Positions 1 through 8,290 of a DNA stretch of 64,000 nt are shown here, in pieces. The notes below the pieces were generated by a model. The model ran no database searches, was not told the DNA's origin, and saw only the letters and a program-made list of their open reading frames with translations. Every line of letters starts with the position of its first letter. Position 1 is the first letter of the stretch. The stretch is from the NCBI GenBank assembly GCA_024346835.1, contig AP024866.1, positions 1,178,001 through 1,242,000 of the forward strand. Reading direction: 5' to 3'. The translations under genes were made by a program, and so were the position numbers. The stretch comes from Vibrio comitans. GTDB taxonomy: Bacteria > Pseudomonadota > Gammaproteobacteria > Enterobacterales > Vibrionaceae.

Positions 1-303
1 TTTATTTCTAAGAAGTTTGTGACCTGACTTAATTCTTTGCCTCATCAACTTTTTTTGGAGCGCAAGAAATGCCTCTTCCAACGCACTTTCTAGGTTATGG
101 TCTTTGTGAATAATAACGTAAGTTCTGTCTTCTAAATAGAGAGTTAAACTAACTTGGTGAGTCTGTGTTATGGTCTCAAGTTTTTCAATATCGCACTGTA
201 GCAATAGGATGTCGATGTTGAATCGATAGAGATACATATGTTCTTCTTCGATGATGGCTCGCAAATCCGGTGACAGTGTTAGGTTATAGGTATTAATCTG
301 CAT
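1..303 (-). CDS. HPF/YfiA-like ribosome-associated protein, 3' end cut by window edge
   Basis: An open frame on the minus strand starts at ATG 303 and stays open to base 1 (101 codons), so the end lies outside the window. GGAGG sits six bases upstream of the ATG, a strong ribosome binding site. The product starts MQINTYNLTLSPDLRAIIEE. The order strand, helix, strands, helix and the late segment ESALEEAFLALQKKLMRQ resemble the hibernation-promoting-factor/sigma-54 modulation family, which binds the small ribosomal subunit and silences resting ribosomes. The family call rests on pattern and length only; a small unrelated hypothetical protein is the alternative. Confidence 0.5.
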   Translation of the reverse strand, partial: MQINTYNLTLSPDLRAIIEEEHMYLYRFNIDILLLQCDIEKLETITQTHQVSLTLYLEDRTYVIIHKDHNLESALEEAFLALQKKLMRQRIKSGHKLLRNK

Positions 304-388
304 CTTTGCCTCCAGCAGTTATCGCGTCAATAAGTCAATAGGTTGTGTCATTGCGCCTCTAGCAACAATTCGGATATGAGCCAGTAGG

Positions 389-1354
389 TTAGTCGATGTA
401 AAATCTAAGGCCGCCGGTAAAATGGATATCCGTTGAGTTGTCCATGTTTCCCATGTTTTCAGTCGCTGATACCTCAACGGCTAACCAATCGTTGTAGGTG
501 TAGCGATAGCCTAGAATGATTTCTTGAGACGGGTCTGAGAACTCACTGTTATCACTCAGGGCACCTTCATATATGTGGTATTGGCCAATGACTTCGTGAT
601 TGTTAAAGAATCGATAGGCATATCCCGCTGAGAACGCTAAGGTGGAACTATTGAGAATATTACTCATAAACAAAGCATCATCGTCATGAAAGGTGTAGCC
701 TAAGCTTGAAAATAATGAGTGATTGTCTTTTCTGTATGCATAGTTTAATTGAATAGCTTGTTCAAAAGTGGATTTCTCAAATGGATAATTATTGACATCA
801 TTAAAATACAATGTGCCGCCTATAGATAATCCATGATTAGCGTTTTCCAGTATTTGATATTGAATGTAAAGGTGCATTGCATTCGCCATTGTTTCACCTT
901 TAAATTCAGTAGCGGTATAGTTGTATGCTTTGCTTCGCATATTAAACTGATTTTCTGAAACAAGATCTCGTCCATTGTGTCCAATATCAAATGCATCATG
1001 AAAATCCGCTACAAATGAGTCTAAACCGTTATCTCCTGCCCAAGAATATTGATACGTAAACTCAGTCATCACCCTGTCAGTAGGTTGGAAATTAAACCCA
1101 ACAAAAGCATGATTTTGGTAGTAGTCCAGTTCAAACTCATCACTTTGGGCCCATATGCTAGCCATACTGGCAAAAGCAAATATCTCGTTCTTTTCGTGAT
1201 TAAACCCACTTCTCAACTGCATTGCTGAAGATGTTGATTGAAAAGGAGATGAGGCGTAGGTGCGAAGTGGTGTTGATTGAACCATGGCCACCGCTGACTG
1301 AGATATTAACAGAGCGACGAGCGCACCGATATTCATCGCTTTTAAATAAAACAT
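389..1354 (-). CDS. DUF3187-family outer-membrane beta-barrel protein
   Basis: A 321-aa protein with an N-terminal signal peptide (hydrophobic core GALVALLISQSAVA, about residues 10-23). The rest alternates short amphipathic strands and turns, as in a beta-barrel, and ends in the aromatic strand GGLRFYID. The segment FVADFHDAFDIGHNGRD (about residues 115-131) is typical of DUF3187, a gammaproteobacterial family of about 330 aa with no known function. AAGGA lies six bases upstream of ATG 1354, which supports this start over the second ATG at 1336. It is the last gene before the accessory region. Location in the outer membrane is inferred. Confidence 0.7.
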   Translation of the reverse strand: MFYLKAMNIGALVALLISQSAVAMVQSTPLRTYASSPFQSTSSAMQLRSGFNHEKNEIFAFASMASIWAQSDEFELDYYQNHAFVGFNFQPTDRVMTEFTYQYSWAGDNGLDSFVADFHDAFDIGHNGRDLVSENQFNMRSKAYNYTATEFKGETMANAMHLYIQYQILENANHGLSIGGTLYFNDVNNYPFEKSTFEQAIQLNYAYRKDNHSLFSSLGYTFHDDDALFMSNILNSSTLAFSAGYAYRFFNNHEVIGQYHIYEGALSDNSEFSDPSQEIILGYRYTYNDWLAVEVSATENMGNMDNSTDIHFTGGLRFYID

Positions 1355-1442
1355 GGTTCGTCCTTACAGTAATTCGACAGTAAGGAAATGTTAAATAATC
1401 AATTGTTTTTTATTACTCGATAATATACGGGTACTCGCTGAT

Positions 1443-1464
1443 ATATTTACTAGCTAGTAAATAT
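1443..1464. promoter_or_regulatory. Perfect 22-bp palindrome, operator candidate
   Basis: Perfect inverted repeat with core TTTACTAGCTAGTAAA, about 90 bp upstream of the DUF3187 start (1354). A longer palindrome with nearly the same core (TTTACTAATTAGTAAA) lies at 7595-7634, so both could bind one regulator. No regulator is identified. Confidence 0.4.
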
Positions 1465-1548
1465 GCGAGTTACTACTAGTAGGTTTTCTAGCCAAAAATT
1501 ATATAGGTAGAATTTAATATGCCTTTCGTTGACTTATTAAAGAGGTAA

Positions 1549-1809
1549 GATGGCAGCAAATGGCACGCGAAGCATGGGTGTACGAAGCTACACGAAGATT
1601 TGATCCCTAGCCACGTTGTAGATGCATGTCTCTCCCATATTGATAGCAATAGTATGCGTGCAGCATACTATAGAGAGAATGTTTATGGCCCACGAGTTAA
1701 AGTCATGGAAGAGTGGAGTGACTTTATTGACCTTCAGTTGAAGGCTGTTGTAACTAACTTCAACGAACATAGCCCTCTAATTGAAGTCATAACCGCAATC
1801 ATTTCGTAA
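1549..1809 (+). pseudogene. P4-type integrase C-terminal remnant, frameshifted
   Basis: Two frames together give the end of a P4-like tyrosine recombinase. The first (from 1549) reads MAANGTRSMGVRSY, matching the H/N-GTRS region around the catalytic arginine, and soon meets a stop. The second (from about 1591 to 1809) reads VVDACLSHIDSNSMRAAYYR and then EEWSDFID, which corresponds to the helix after the catalytic histidine, the tyrosine-bearing helix (AAYYR) and the typical C-terminus of these integrases. The N-terminal 300 or so residues are absent. It marks the left edge of the accessory region and cannot make an active recombinase. Confidence 0.6.
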
Positions 1810-2253
1810 TTTGAGTCGTTAGTTTGAAACCTAGCTCTTGCAGTGTGCGGGGAAGGGGGTGAGCACATTCCTGTCTGAAGATGTGTAAGGGCGACTAATG
1901 CTAACGCTTTTTTGTCCAGAGACGTACTAGCACGATCACCGCTAGCTCGTTTATGTCCAAAAGTTTGTTAGACCTCACAGTGTTCCATAACGGCAAAACG
2001 ACAACTTGGTATAATTACTCTAATGCTGAAGCGTTGATTTCATTTCAAAAAGCCACTCAGATAAAACACAACTGGTCGCAGGTTCACAAAAGACTGTTAG
2101 ATTAACAAGGAGCTTCGTTCACTTCCCTTTTTTGAGTCCACAAATGACTCGAAGAACCCATAAGATTCCCTCTTAGGCGCGTAATGGTAAATATCTAGGG
2201 CTAATTCATGGCACTATCGCGTCTCAGAGAATCATGCATTTGTGGAACAAACA
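1810..2253. other. Intergenic stretch holding repeat copy R1
   Basis: No convincing gene. It holds repeat copy R1 (1899-1974). A 50-codon open frame begins at the ATG inside that repeat (1953) and runs to TAA at 2105 (start MSKSLLDLTVFHNGKTTTWY); it has no ribosome binding site and is treated as a possible gene remnant. The promoter of the following pilin should lie between 2105 and 2240, but no clear boxes were recognised. Confidence 0.5.
1899..1974 (+). repeat. Recurrent intergenic element, copy R1
   Basis: Outer cores GCTAAC (near 1900) and GTTAGAC (1967-1973); the right core fits the integron core consensus GTTRRRY exactly. Two similar halves carry TTGTCCAGAG (1912) and ATGTCCAAAAGTTTGTTAG (1953), 41 bp apart. 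The arms around GTACTAGC and GCTAGCTCGT pair with about 17 of 25 matches. It lies about 90 bp after the integrase remnant. Confidence 0.7.
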
Positions 2254-2727
2254 ATGAATAAGCAATCAGGCTTCACTCTAATTGAATTAGTTGTAGTTAT
2301 TGTAATCTTGGGGATCTTGGCAGTTACGGCCGCACCGAGATTTTTAAATCTACAATCCGACGCTAGAGTAAGCGCACTACAAGGTGTTGTGGGTGCAATT
2401 AATGATGCGAACCACATCGTCTACGGAAAAGCGGCTATTGAAGGCGAAGAAAACACACCTGACTGGAGGCACAAGGATATAGGTCCAGAGGGGGTGCGCA
2501 TTCATTATGGCTACATGGATACACACAGCCCGACATTGACGTACTTTGTGCAACTATCAGAAGATGAGTTCAATCTCGATCGTCAAGATAACGGACAAGA
2601 AGTCGAAGGGCCAGTGATTAGAATTTCATTAAAGGATCAGCCTAACAACGAATGCTTCGTAGAATATCAAAGAACAAATGTACGTGGTGAACTACCCACG
2701 GTGACAAAGGTCCTTGATGGCTGTTAA
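2254..2727 (+). CDS. MSHA-like type IV pilin
   Basis: A 157-aa prepilin. The leader MNKQSG is followed by [20 protein letters not shown], the classic class-III signal: prepilin peptidase cuts between G6 and F7, and E11 is the conserved glutamate at mature position 5. The rest of the N-terminal helix ([20 protein letters not shown]) is closest to MSHA pilins. The C-terminal globular part is short, with cysteines in NECF and at the very end (DGC), probably a disulfide. ATG 2254 places the leader at normal length, better than GTG 2242. It stands alone without assembly genes, so it would need machinery encoded elsewhere. A second such pilin lies at 19244. Confidence 0.85.
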   Translation: MNKQSGFTLIELVVVIVILGILAVTAAPRFLNLQSDARVSALQGVVGAINDANHIVYGKAAIEGEENTPDWRHKDIGPEGVRIHYGYMDTHSPTLTYFVQLSEDEFNLDRQDNGQEVEGPVIRISLKDQPNNECFVEYQRTNVRGELPTVTKVLDGC

Positions 2728-2756
2728 CCATAGTTCTTAATATGGAAAAATTGTAA

Positions 2757-2786
2757 TAAAAGCGACCTCTTCTCTGGTCGCTTTTT
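2757..2786 (+). terminator. Rho-independent terminator after pilin
   Basis: AAAGCGACC and GGTCGCTTT form a stem with a short loop and a T run, about 30 bp after the pilin stop codon. Confidence 0.8.
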
Positions 2787-2799
2787 CACAGTGGGAATT

Positions 2800-2873
2800 T
2801 CATAACTCAAAAATGTCCAAAACTTTCACAGCTAGCACTTCGTAACTCGGAAATGCCCCAAAACATGTTGGCT
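2800..2873 (+). repeat. Recurrent intergenic element, copy R2
   Basis: Left core TCATAAC (2800), right core GTTGGCT (2867). The two halves begin ATGTCCAAAACTTTC (2813) and ATGCCCCAAAACATG (2853), 40 bp apart, each preceded by TAACTCNNAA. It lies just after the pilin terminator. Confidence 0.7.
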
Positions 2874-3121
2874 CAGCAATGTGGTTTTAAGTATCAATAA
2901 TAGAATGACCTAACTTTAGACGGTTGGGTTTCTCGTCTGATTTACGCGACAACCACTTGTACCGCAAGCAATGGGATCGCGTCAGAAGTATTCAATTTTG
3001 GGTGCTTTGTTGGTGTCTAAAGGTAGTTATATGGTGATCTCGAACTGGGGTTTACTACCTTCTTAATTTTCCATGCAACTGGTATGGTAATAACCACAAA
3101 AATGAATTGTCAGAGGGCAGC

Positions 3122-3706
3122 ATGGAGCTATTGGGCGGAGCAGCAACAATCATTGGACTAATCTACAACTTCAAATCCGGTCGAGATGCTAAGTCGGATA
3201 GGGAGTACCACGACTTCTTAAATTGGTTACAAGAAAACCGATACCAGAACATCCGTACTCAGATTGAAGGTAACAGTGAACTGGTACGTGGTGTCGATGG
3301 GCTACTCCAAGAGAACCACGATGCGGTTATGAGTAAGCTGAACTTCATCGAAGATTCAGTAGCCGGTATTGCGGCTGGTTTATCCGGCCTAAGTACCATA
3401 GCTCACGTTATTCGTCCGAGTGCGGAGTTGTCAGAGCAAGCTTTGCGTATTCTCAAGAACTTTGTCGAGTCCAAAGCTAGCTTCATACTGGAGCTAAAAA
3501 CTCTTGGTGGCGGTGGCGAGGGTTATATGATTGCAGGTGGTGATAGACGTTCACTGGGTATCACAGAGCCAATTTTTGTTGATGATGACTTCGATGCCCT
3601 TTGTCGGTTGGGCTTAATCACAGCAGGGTATAACAGCAGTGGCAGTAAGAAGTTCACCATTACTCGAAATGCTCACAAATATGTTGCTCAGATGAACGCA
3701 AAGTAG
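3122..3706 (+). CDS. Protein of unknown function with winged-helix-like C-terminus
   Basis: Product of 194 aa from ATG 3122, preceded by GAGGG at a five-base spacing; an in-frame TTG at 3107 is a weaker start. A short hydrophobic patch (LGGAATIIGLIYNF, residues 3-16) opens the protein. A polar, probably helical or coiled-coil part follows to about residue 75, then ASILELKTLGGGGEGY-type glycine-rich sequence. The last 60 residues (DFDALCRLGLITAGYNSSG, then KKFTITRNAHKYV) look like a winged-helix wing. No family was recognised. It sits alone between repeat copies R2 and R3, as a single-gene cassette would. Confidence 0.6.
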   Translation: MELLGGAATIIGLIYNFKSGRDAKSDREYHDFLNWLQENRYQNIRTQIEGNSELVRGVDGLLQENHDAVMSKLNFIEDSVAGIAAGLSGLSTIAHVIRPSAELSEQALRILKNFVESKASFILELKTLGGGGEGYMIAGGDRRSLGITEPIFVDDDFDALCRLGLITAGYNSSGSKKFTITRNAHKYVAQMNAK

Positions 3707-4122
3707 AGCACAAAATCGAGGCCAAAATTACCTCGAAATTGGGTTAAAGCAGGCTGTACAAAACTCAATCAAAATACCCAGAAAGTGTGATGTAGCAATT
3801 CTGTAGTGGGTGAATTGACTTGGCCAGTCGCTAAGAGGTTTTTCAATACCACAATTTATCCGTTAGATACTAATTTAGCAAAAACTGTAATTCACTTCTG
3901 TTCAAATCCGTGTTGGCGGGGTAGATCTCCGTAACTCAGAAATGCCCCAAAGTTTGTTAGGAGAAGCGACTTAAGTTAGCTTTGATGTCACAAATCTAAT
4001 TCAAGTGCTTTCTATGCCTCTTGAGTATTATATGAGCACGAATAGTCAGCAAATCCAAAGTTTATGGGAGAGTACCTGTAGCTATTCGCCAATGGGTCGG
4101 CAGTTACATGGTTATTTTTACG
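3707..4122. other. Intergenic stretch holding repeat copy R3
   Basis: No supported gene. It contains repeat copy R3 and the downstream side of the leftward HTH gene. A plus-strand frame at 4005-4214 is antisense to that gene and was rejected. Confidence 0.5.
3890..3962 (+). repeat. Recurrent intergenic element, copy R3
   Basis: Left half CTGTTCAAATCCGTG then TTGGCGGGG (from 3898), right half ATGCCCCAAAGTTTGTTAG (from 3942), ending in GTTAGGA. The halves pair imperfectly (about 13 of 20 positions plus the CG at the stem top) around a GTAGATCTCC loop. It shares long identical stretches with copy R4 (TTGGCGGGGTAGATCTC). Confidence 0.7.
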
Positions 4123-4347
4123 TTAATTTTCGGACTCAGATTCGATATCTTCAACAAACTCAAGCAAGTCACCAGGCTGGCAATTTAAATGTTGGCAAAG
4201 AGCGTTTAGCGTAGTTAGCTTTAAGGCCTTAGCTTTACCATTTTTCAGTACGGATAGGTTCTGTTCTGTAATCCCTATCTTAGATGCCAATTCTTTGGAA
4301 CGCATCTTACGTTTTGCTAGCATCACATCAATATTAAAAATAATCAT
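4123..4347 (-). CDS. Small Cro/CI-type HTH regulator (YozG-like)
   Basis: A 74-aa DNA-binding protein made of one XRE-type helix-turn-helix: MRSKELASKIGITEQNLSVL (about residues 15-34) holds the turn and recognition helix, followed by NALCQHLNCQPGDLLEF, the usual end of YozG-like regulators. It starts 12 bases after the stop of the upstream DUF2975 gene, and such HTH/DUF2975 pairs are common in bacteria. The likely role is control of its own operon through membrane signals, but no target is visible. Confidence 0.8.
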   Translation of the reverse strand: MIIFNIDVMLAKRKMRSKELASKIGITEQNLSVLKNGKAKALKLTTLNALCQHLNCQPGDLLEFVEDIESESEN

Positions 4348-4359
4348 AATCAGTGATAC

Positions 4360-4884
4360 TCATATAGTAAGTTGGTTTTCTTCGTTAATTTCAGCACCAA
4401 ACAACATTACTTTACTGATGCAGAAGACAACCAATCCAACAATAAAGAACGTCAGATCGCTGTCTGAAAAATGGACATTTGTGTGCCAGTCTCCCTCTGA
4501 ATAAGTTAAAACAAAAGAAAGAGTTAGGTCGGAAGTTAAAGTAATAATGGGTGTGGCAAGAAGAGCGTAGCTGATCAGCTTAATTTTCTGTGCGTTTCCA
4601 ATTTCAAATATCTGATGGTTCGCATAGAGCTGAAATAGACTAGCAAGCAAATAGAAAATGACAATGAATTGCATGACTGGCAACATTGCAGGTATGAAGC
4701 CAAGTAAAGATCGTTCTAGGGATATCGGCATACTCACTTCGACAGGGAAAGATGCGTCGAGCCATTCTGCTGGGTATAAGGTCGCCATAACCCAAAGCAT
4801 TACAGATACCATGGCGCTAATAGCAATCAAGGTAGTCAATGTTCGATGAACGATTACTGAGAATCTAACGATACTTTGTTCCAT
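4360..4884 (-). CDS. DUF2975-family membrane protein
   Basis: An integral membrane protein of 174 aa from ATG 4884, which has GGAG six bases upstream; the frame is open to 4989 but that extension has no start signal. Four hydrophobic segments are visible: TLTTLIAISAMVSVMLWVMA, LLGFIPAMLPVMQFIVIFYL, LISYALLATPIITLTSDL and LTFFIVGLVVFCISKVMLFG. The topology and the pairing with a small HTH gene fit DUF2975. Function is unknown; it may act as a membrane partner of the regulator. Confidence 0.75.
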   Translation of the reverse strand: MEQSIVRFSVIVHRTLTTLIAISAMVSVMLWVMATLYPAEWLDASFPVEVSMPISLERSLLGFIPAMLPVMQFIVIFYLLASLFQLYANHQIFEIGNAQKIKLISYALLATPIITLTSDLTLSFVLTYSEGDWHTNVHFSDSDLTFFIVGLVVFCISKVMLFGAEINEENQLTI

Positions 4885-5604
4885 ATTTAACTCCGGATTA
4901 ATCTCTGTCTGTCGAGCGACATCACACTCGGTAAACAGGTTAGCACGAGAAGAAATTATCGCAATACGATGTCCTTTTATCTTACACAACAGTTCGAGTT
5001 TTAAAATTTTCCTGCAGGGTAGGCTTCTAGGGGCGACCCATCATTGTTCTTGAGTAATGAGCCTTTCCTAGATACAGGTAAGACTTTGGGTTTCCTGTTA
5101 ATGAAGTAAACTTCCTCAAAAGTCACCTACGACCCCGCATTTCAACGTGAAATCTTATTTTTCACTGTGTAATTTTATGGTTAAAAATCAGCGTTTTTTC
5201 ATCTCACGGTCCACTCTAAAGTATTGATTTTCATAGTTCTTGCGACAAACATGTGATTCAATTCAAAATCTCCCTTCTCAATCATAAGTTATCGTATTGC
5301 GGTAAATTATGATTGTTTTTATTTAAATTTAATCGTAACTTATGCCACAAATTGAGCGGTTACACAGCTATAAAGTTCATCGATTCAAGTTAGGGAAGCA
5401 CCAAATAGGAGTGCGGTAAGTAAATGGAAAAGTTATTGACTTATTACTTACTCGTTTTTCGATAGCTGCAAAGGTTTCATATATCACGAGTCCTAGCGGT
5501 GGCCCTCAAATTACTAATAAATCATTGCGTCGATTAATGATTATATAAACCACTGGTAGCAAGTCGTGCTTGCCATATATTTTTGAAATATGAGATTTCT
5601 CGAA
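4885..5604. other. AT-rich gene-free stretch
   Basis: About 700 bp with no supported gene. CAATCATAA (5279) and TTATGATTG (5307-5315) form a 9-bp stem followed by GTTTTT, a terminator-like or operator-like site. The last 150 bp should hold the promoter of the lipoprotein operon; no boxes are assigned. Confidence 0.4.
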
Positions 5605-6471
5605 ATGAAAAAACTAATCCTAGTCTCAATGATCACCTCAACCCTATCAGGTTGTTACCTAGATGATTTAAAAGACAAAGCGGAAAAAGCTGTTGATGTA
5701 GGCAAGCAAGTTTGGAATTGCGAGCATGAGCTTGATGGAAAATTTAACAAGAAAGATAAAACTTGCACTCTTGATAGCGGTATCAAAGTTAAACTTGGTC
5801 ATAGTATGGATCGTTTTTATGATCTTGCTAGAGCATCAGGTGCGCCTGAGATAAGTTTACACAAATACTGTGGAGATCTAGACACAGGAACCTCAATCGG
5901 TGTGGTTCAAGCAAAATGCTTTGTTGGTGAAGATGATCACCAGGAAGAAAAAGCTATTGTTGCCGTAGTACATAAAAAGGTTCATGAAGATGGTGATATT
6001 GAGCAGACAAGTCAAACTATCTCAATCGTGAACTTGACTGACAAAAAATTTGATGTTCAGTACATTCAGCATTTTGAGCCAAAGAGCAATGCAATTAGTA
6101 TCATCCCATTCTTTTCTGGACATGACAAAACTGCACTTTTACCTTCCGAACTTGGTGTTCAAACTACCGTAAAGGTTACGATCCCCGAACCTGAAACTGA
6201 TGAGGATTATGATAACCTTACAATTCGTTATGCATGGAACGTTCGGTTGGACAACATTGGTGACTTTAATAACAATGGATATGAAGTTAAAAACTCAACT
6301 TTCACTCCAATACCGATCAAAGATGCCTCTTTCAAGTATATCCCAAAAGTCAAAAGCAAGTTGGGTGTGGGCTCGCGCCCTGCGAATGTTGAATTTTTAC
6401 CACAATTTATAGGTGGCAATCACTACCTAATTGCAGAACTGATTAAATCAGACTCATGGATTTCACAATGA
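5605..6471 (+). CDS. Putative lipoprotein of unknown function
   Basis: Product of 288 aa. MKKLILVSMITSTLSGC is a lipoprotein signal peptide with lipobox LSGC, so Cys17 would be lipidated; the residues after it (YLDDLKDK) favour the outer membrane. ATG 5605 gives a normal leader, although the frame is open from 5590. The mature part is polar and strand-rich with several cysteines (NCEHE, KTCTL, KYCGD, AKCFV), suggesting disulfides in the periplasm. No family recognised. Its stop codon overlaps the next start as ATGA, so the two genes are translationally coupled and probably work together. Confidence 0.65.
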   Translation: MKKLILVSMITSTLSGCYLDDLKDKAEKAVDVGKQVWNCEHELDGKFNKKDKTCTLDSGIKVKLGHSMDRFYDLARASGAPEISLHKYCGDLDTGTSIGVVQAKCFVGEDDHQEEKAIVAVVHKKVHEDGDIEQTSQTISIVNLTDKKFDVQYIQHFEPKSNAISIIPFFSGHDKTALLPSELGVQTTVKVTIPEPETDEDYDNLTIRYAWNVRLDNIGDFNNNGYEVKNSTFTPIPIKDASFKYIPKVKSKLGVGSRPANVEFLPQFIGGNHYLIAELIKSDSWISQ

Positions 6472-6998
6472 AAAAGCTAATCTTAGCAATAGCCATGTTG
6501 CCTGCTTTTGCATTCTCTCAAGAACCTAGTCAACCAGAGTTGGGCATCAGTTACCGAGAGCCTGAAAATAATATCTGTATTGAGTTTATGTCCTCAAGTA
6601 TTGATGGTAACGATATTCATGATCGTGGTATCGGTGGTGTAGTGAATTTTGATGTAAATCATTTGGTTAGCATCTCAACAGCTTATCAACGTTTAAAGTC
6701 TGAAAAAAGTGATTCTGAGATTATTCAGCCACAATTGAATATTGGTTACACTTGGGCTTTCGACGATGCTGTTCACTCTCAAATAAAACCTTATCTGATA
6801 GTCGGTTGGAATTTCACCAAAGAAAAGATGAAAGCAAGTTATGACACTGACTCATATCAAGAGAACGCATTAACATACGGTGTTGGGTTACGATCAGTGA
6901 GTTTTGGGTTCTTGTCTTCATCAATTGAATATAAACGTTCAGATTTTATGTTTTCAGAAATGGACCAACTATCATTCTCTTTAGGTGTAGCATTTTAA
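6468..6998 (+). CDS. Small outer-membrane beta-barrel protein
   Basis: Product of 176 aa from ATG 6468, which overlaps the lipoprotein stop codon (ATGA); this overlap decides the start over ATG 6456. A signal peptide (MKKLILAIAMLPAFAFS) is followed by alternating strands and turns, and the chain ends LSFSLGVAF with the terminal phenylalanine used by the barrel assembly machinery. Size fits an eight-stranded OmpA/OmpW-like barrel. Coupling to the lipoprotein gene suggests an outer-membrane pair of unknown role. Confidence 0.7.
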   Translation: MKKLILAIAMLPAFAFSQEPSQPELGISYREPENNICIEFMSSSIDGNDIHDRGIGGVVNFDVNHLVSISTAYQRLKSEKSDSEIIQPQLNIGYTWAFDDAVHSQIKPYLIVGWNFTKEKMKASYDTDSYQENALTYGVGLRSVSFGFLSSSIEYKRSDFMFSEMDQLSFSLGVAF

Positions 6999-7049
6999 TT
7001 AGAATCTGAAGACCATACTTTAACGAAATTTTCAGCTTAATAATAACGA

Positions 7050-7212
7050 ATGAAAGCTAGTCTAACTGCGGAGCAGTTGCAATTCCTCACACGCCACAAT
7101 TTGAAGGTTTCTAGTATTTTTGATGCCCAGGGAGTGAGGCGAAAAGATGCTATTCCTTTTCATAAAGAGATAGAGAACTCAGAACTGTCCAACGATGCAT
7201 TGATTGGGCTAG
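7050..7212 (+). pseudogene. N-terminal remnant of a possible GIY-YIG nuclease family protein
   Basis: The first 35 codons read MKASLTAEQLQFLTRHNLKV then SSIFDAQGVRRKD, similar in pattern to the N-terminus of Vibrio proteins that carry a GIY-YIG nuclease domain further on. Here the frame runs straight into repeat copy R4 and stops at 7262 after 70 codons, so the catalytic domain is missing. The remnant is truncated at or near the repeat, as if a recombination event joined the two. Family recognition is from memory of sequence patterns and is uncertain. Confidence 0.4.
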
Positions 7213-7290
7213 CGCTAACTCAGAAATGTCCAAATTCGTGTTGGCGGGGTAGATCTCTGTAACTCATAGATGCCCCAAAGTTTGTTAGGG
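7213..7290 (+). repeat. Recurrent intergenic element, copy R4
   Basis: The clearest two-half copy. Left core CGCTAAC (7213), right core GTTAGGG (7284). Half 1 is ATGTCCAAATTCGTG then TTGGCGGGGTAG (7226); half 2 is ATGCCCCAAAGTTTGTTAG (7270), 44 bp later. Each is preceded by TAACTCA. Half 1 reads as a complete tiny frame, MSKFVLAG-stop. Confidence 0.75.
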
Positions 7291-8290
7291 TGGCGATTAC
7301 CATTCGATGATAACGTCTTGTTGTGCTTACTAAATGACGCACATAGGCGTTATTTCATAATGTCGTCAATGCCTATTGTGTGCTGATGGGGCATTAAACA
7401 CGACCCTAGTTTGTTGATGCAATATATTGAGGCAGGTGGTTGGAACTAAATTTTAGTAGCACAGCATTGTTTACGCCTCAAAGTCCGGCCAAGAAAACTC
7501 AATAACCCCCGAAAATCTAAAATAGCTAAGCTGTTGTTTATAAGCCAGTTAAACATCCCTTAGTTCACTCACATTGAGCATTTGGAGTCACCAATTTAGT
7601 ATTTGATTTACTAATTAGTAAATCAAATACTAAAACGTACTAAAAGATAGCGAATTTAAATAATTTTATTTAAATTCAGAGCGTTAGCTTAAATAAAACT
7701 AAAGAGCTACGTAGGGCCAATAGGCATTAGTTACTTATTTGTTTGATATTGAACTGACAGACTCTAATAGACATTATTCGCCCAGTTAGACTCAGGGAAC
7801 TAAGGTTTAGTGACTAAGGTTTAGTTGCCACTTAAAGCATTGATAAATAATTAAAAAGTCACATTCCACATATTTTTGGATGACCTATACATTTCAGTTA
7901 TAGGTTTTGTCATCACGTCAATTCATTCAAACTCATTTATGCCCCTTTTAGTTACAACGGTTTAATTCGCTACTTGCTCCATGAGGGGTAATGAATAGTT
8001 AAATGCTCTGTAGGTTAATTTACACTTACTAACTTGGTGGCTATTCATATCCTTTTCTTAAGGTTGATTATCAGTTAAACCAGAAAGCAAATAGCCTGAA
8101 AACGGCCAGTCATATTACGACAAATCGCTTAACTACTATGTGTATCAAACCCTTAATTGCTGATGTTCAGAAGTTGTTAGGTATATCAATATTGATATAT
8201 ATCATACCCGCGAGAACTCATATCTGCCGCCTCTAAACTTCTATATTATCGCCTCAAAACCTAGTTTACCCTGATTAATAAAGGCTGAGT
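7291..8290. other. 1-kb gene-free stretch with a 40-bp palindrome
   Basis: No gene supported. Short open frames are broken by frequent stops. The notable content is the perfect 40-bp palindrome at 7595-7634. The stretch ends at the promoter side of the GTG-started barrel gene at 8291. Confidence 0.5.
7595..7634. promoter_or_regulatory. Perfect 40-bp palindrome
   Basis: Two 20-bp arms with no loop, centre TTTACTAATTAGTAAA. It can form a cruciform or a long hairpin and could be a dimer or tetramer operator. The centre matches the palindrome at 1443-1464 except for the two central bases. No T run follows, so it is not an ordinary terminator. Confidence 0.5.

Noticed and set aside
4005..4214. 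69-codon plus-strand frame
   Set aside because: Antisense to the HTH gene at 4123-4347, no ribosome binding site, no domain pattern.
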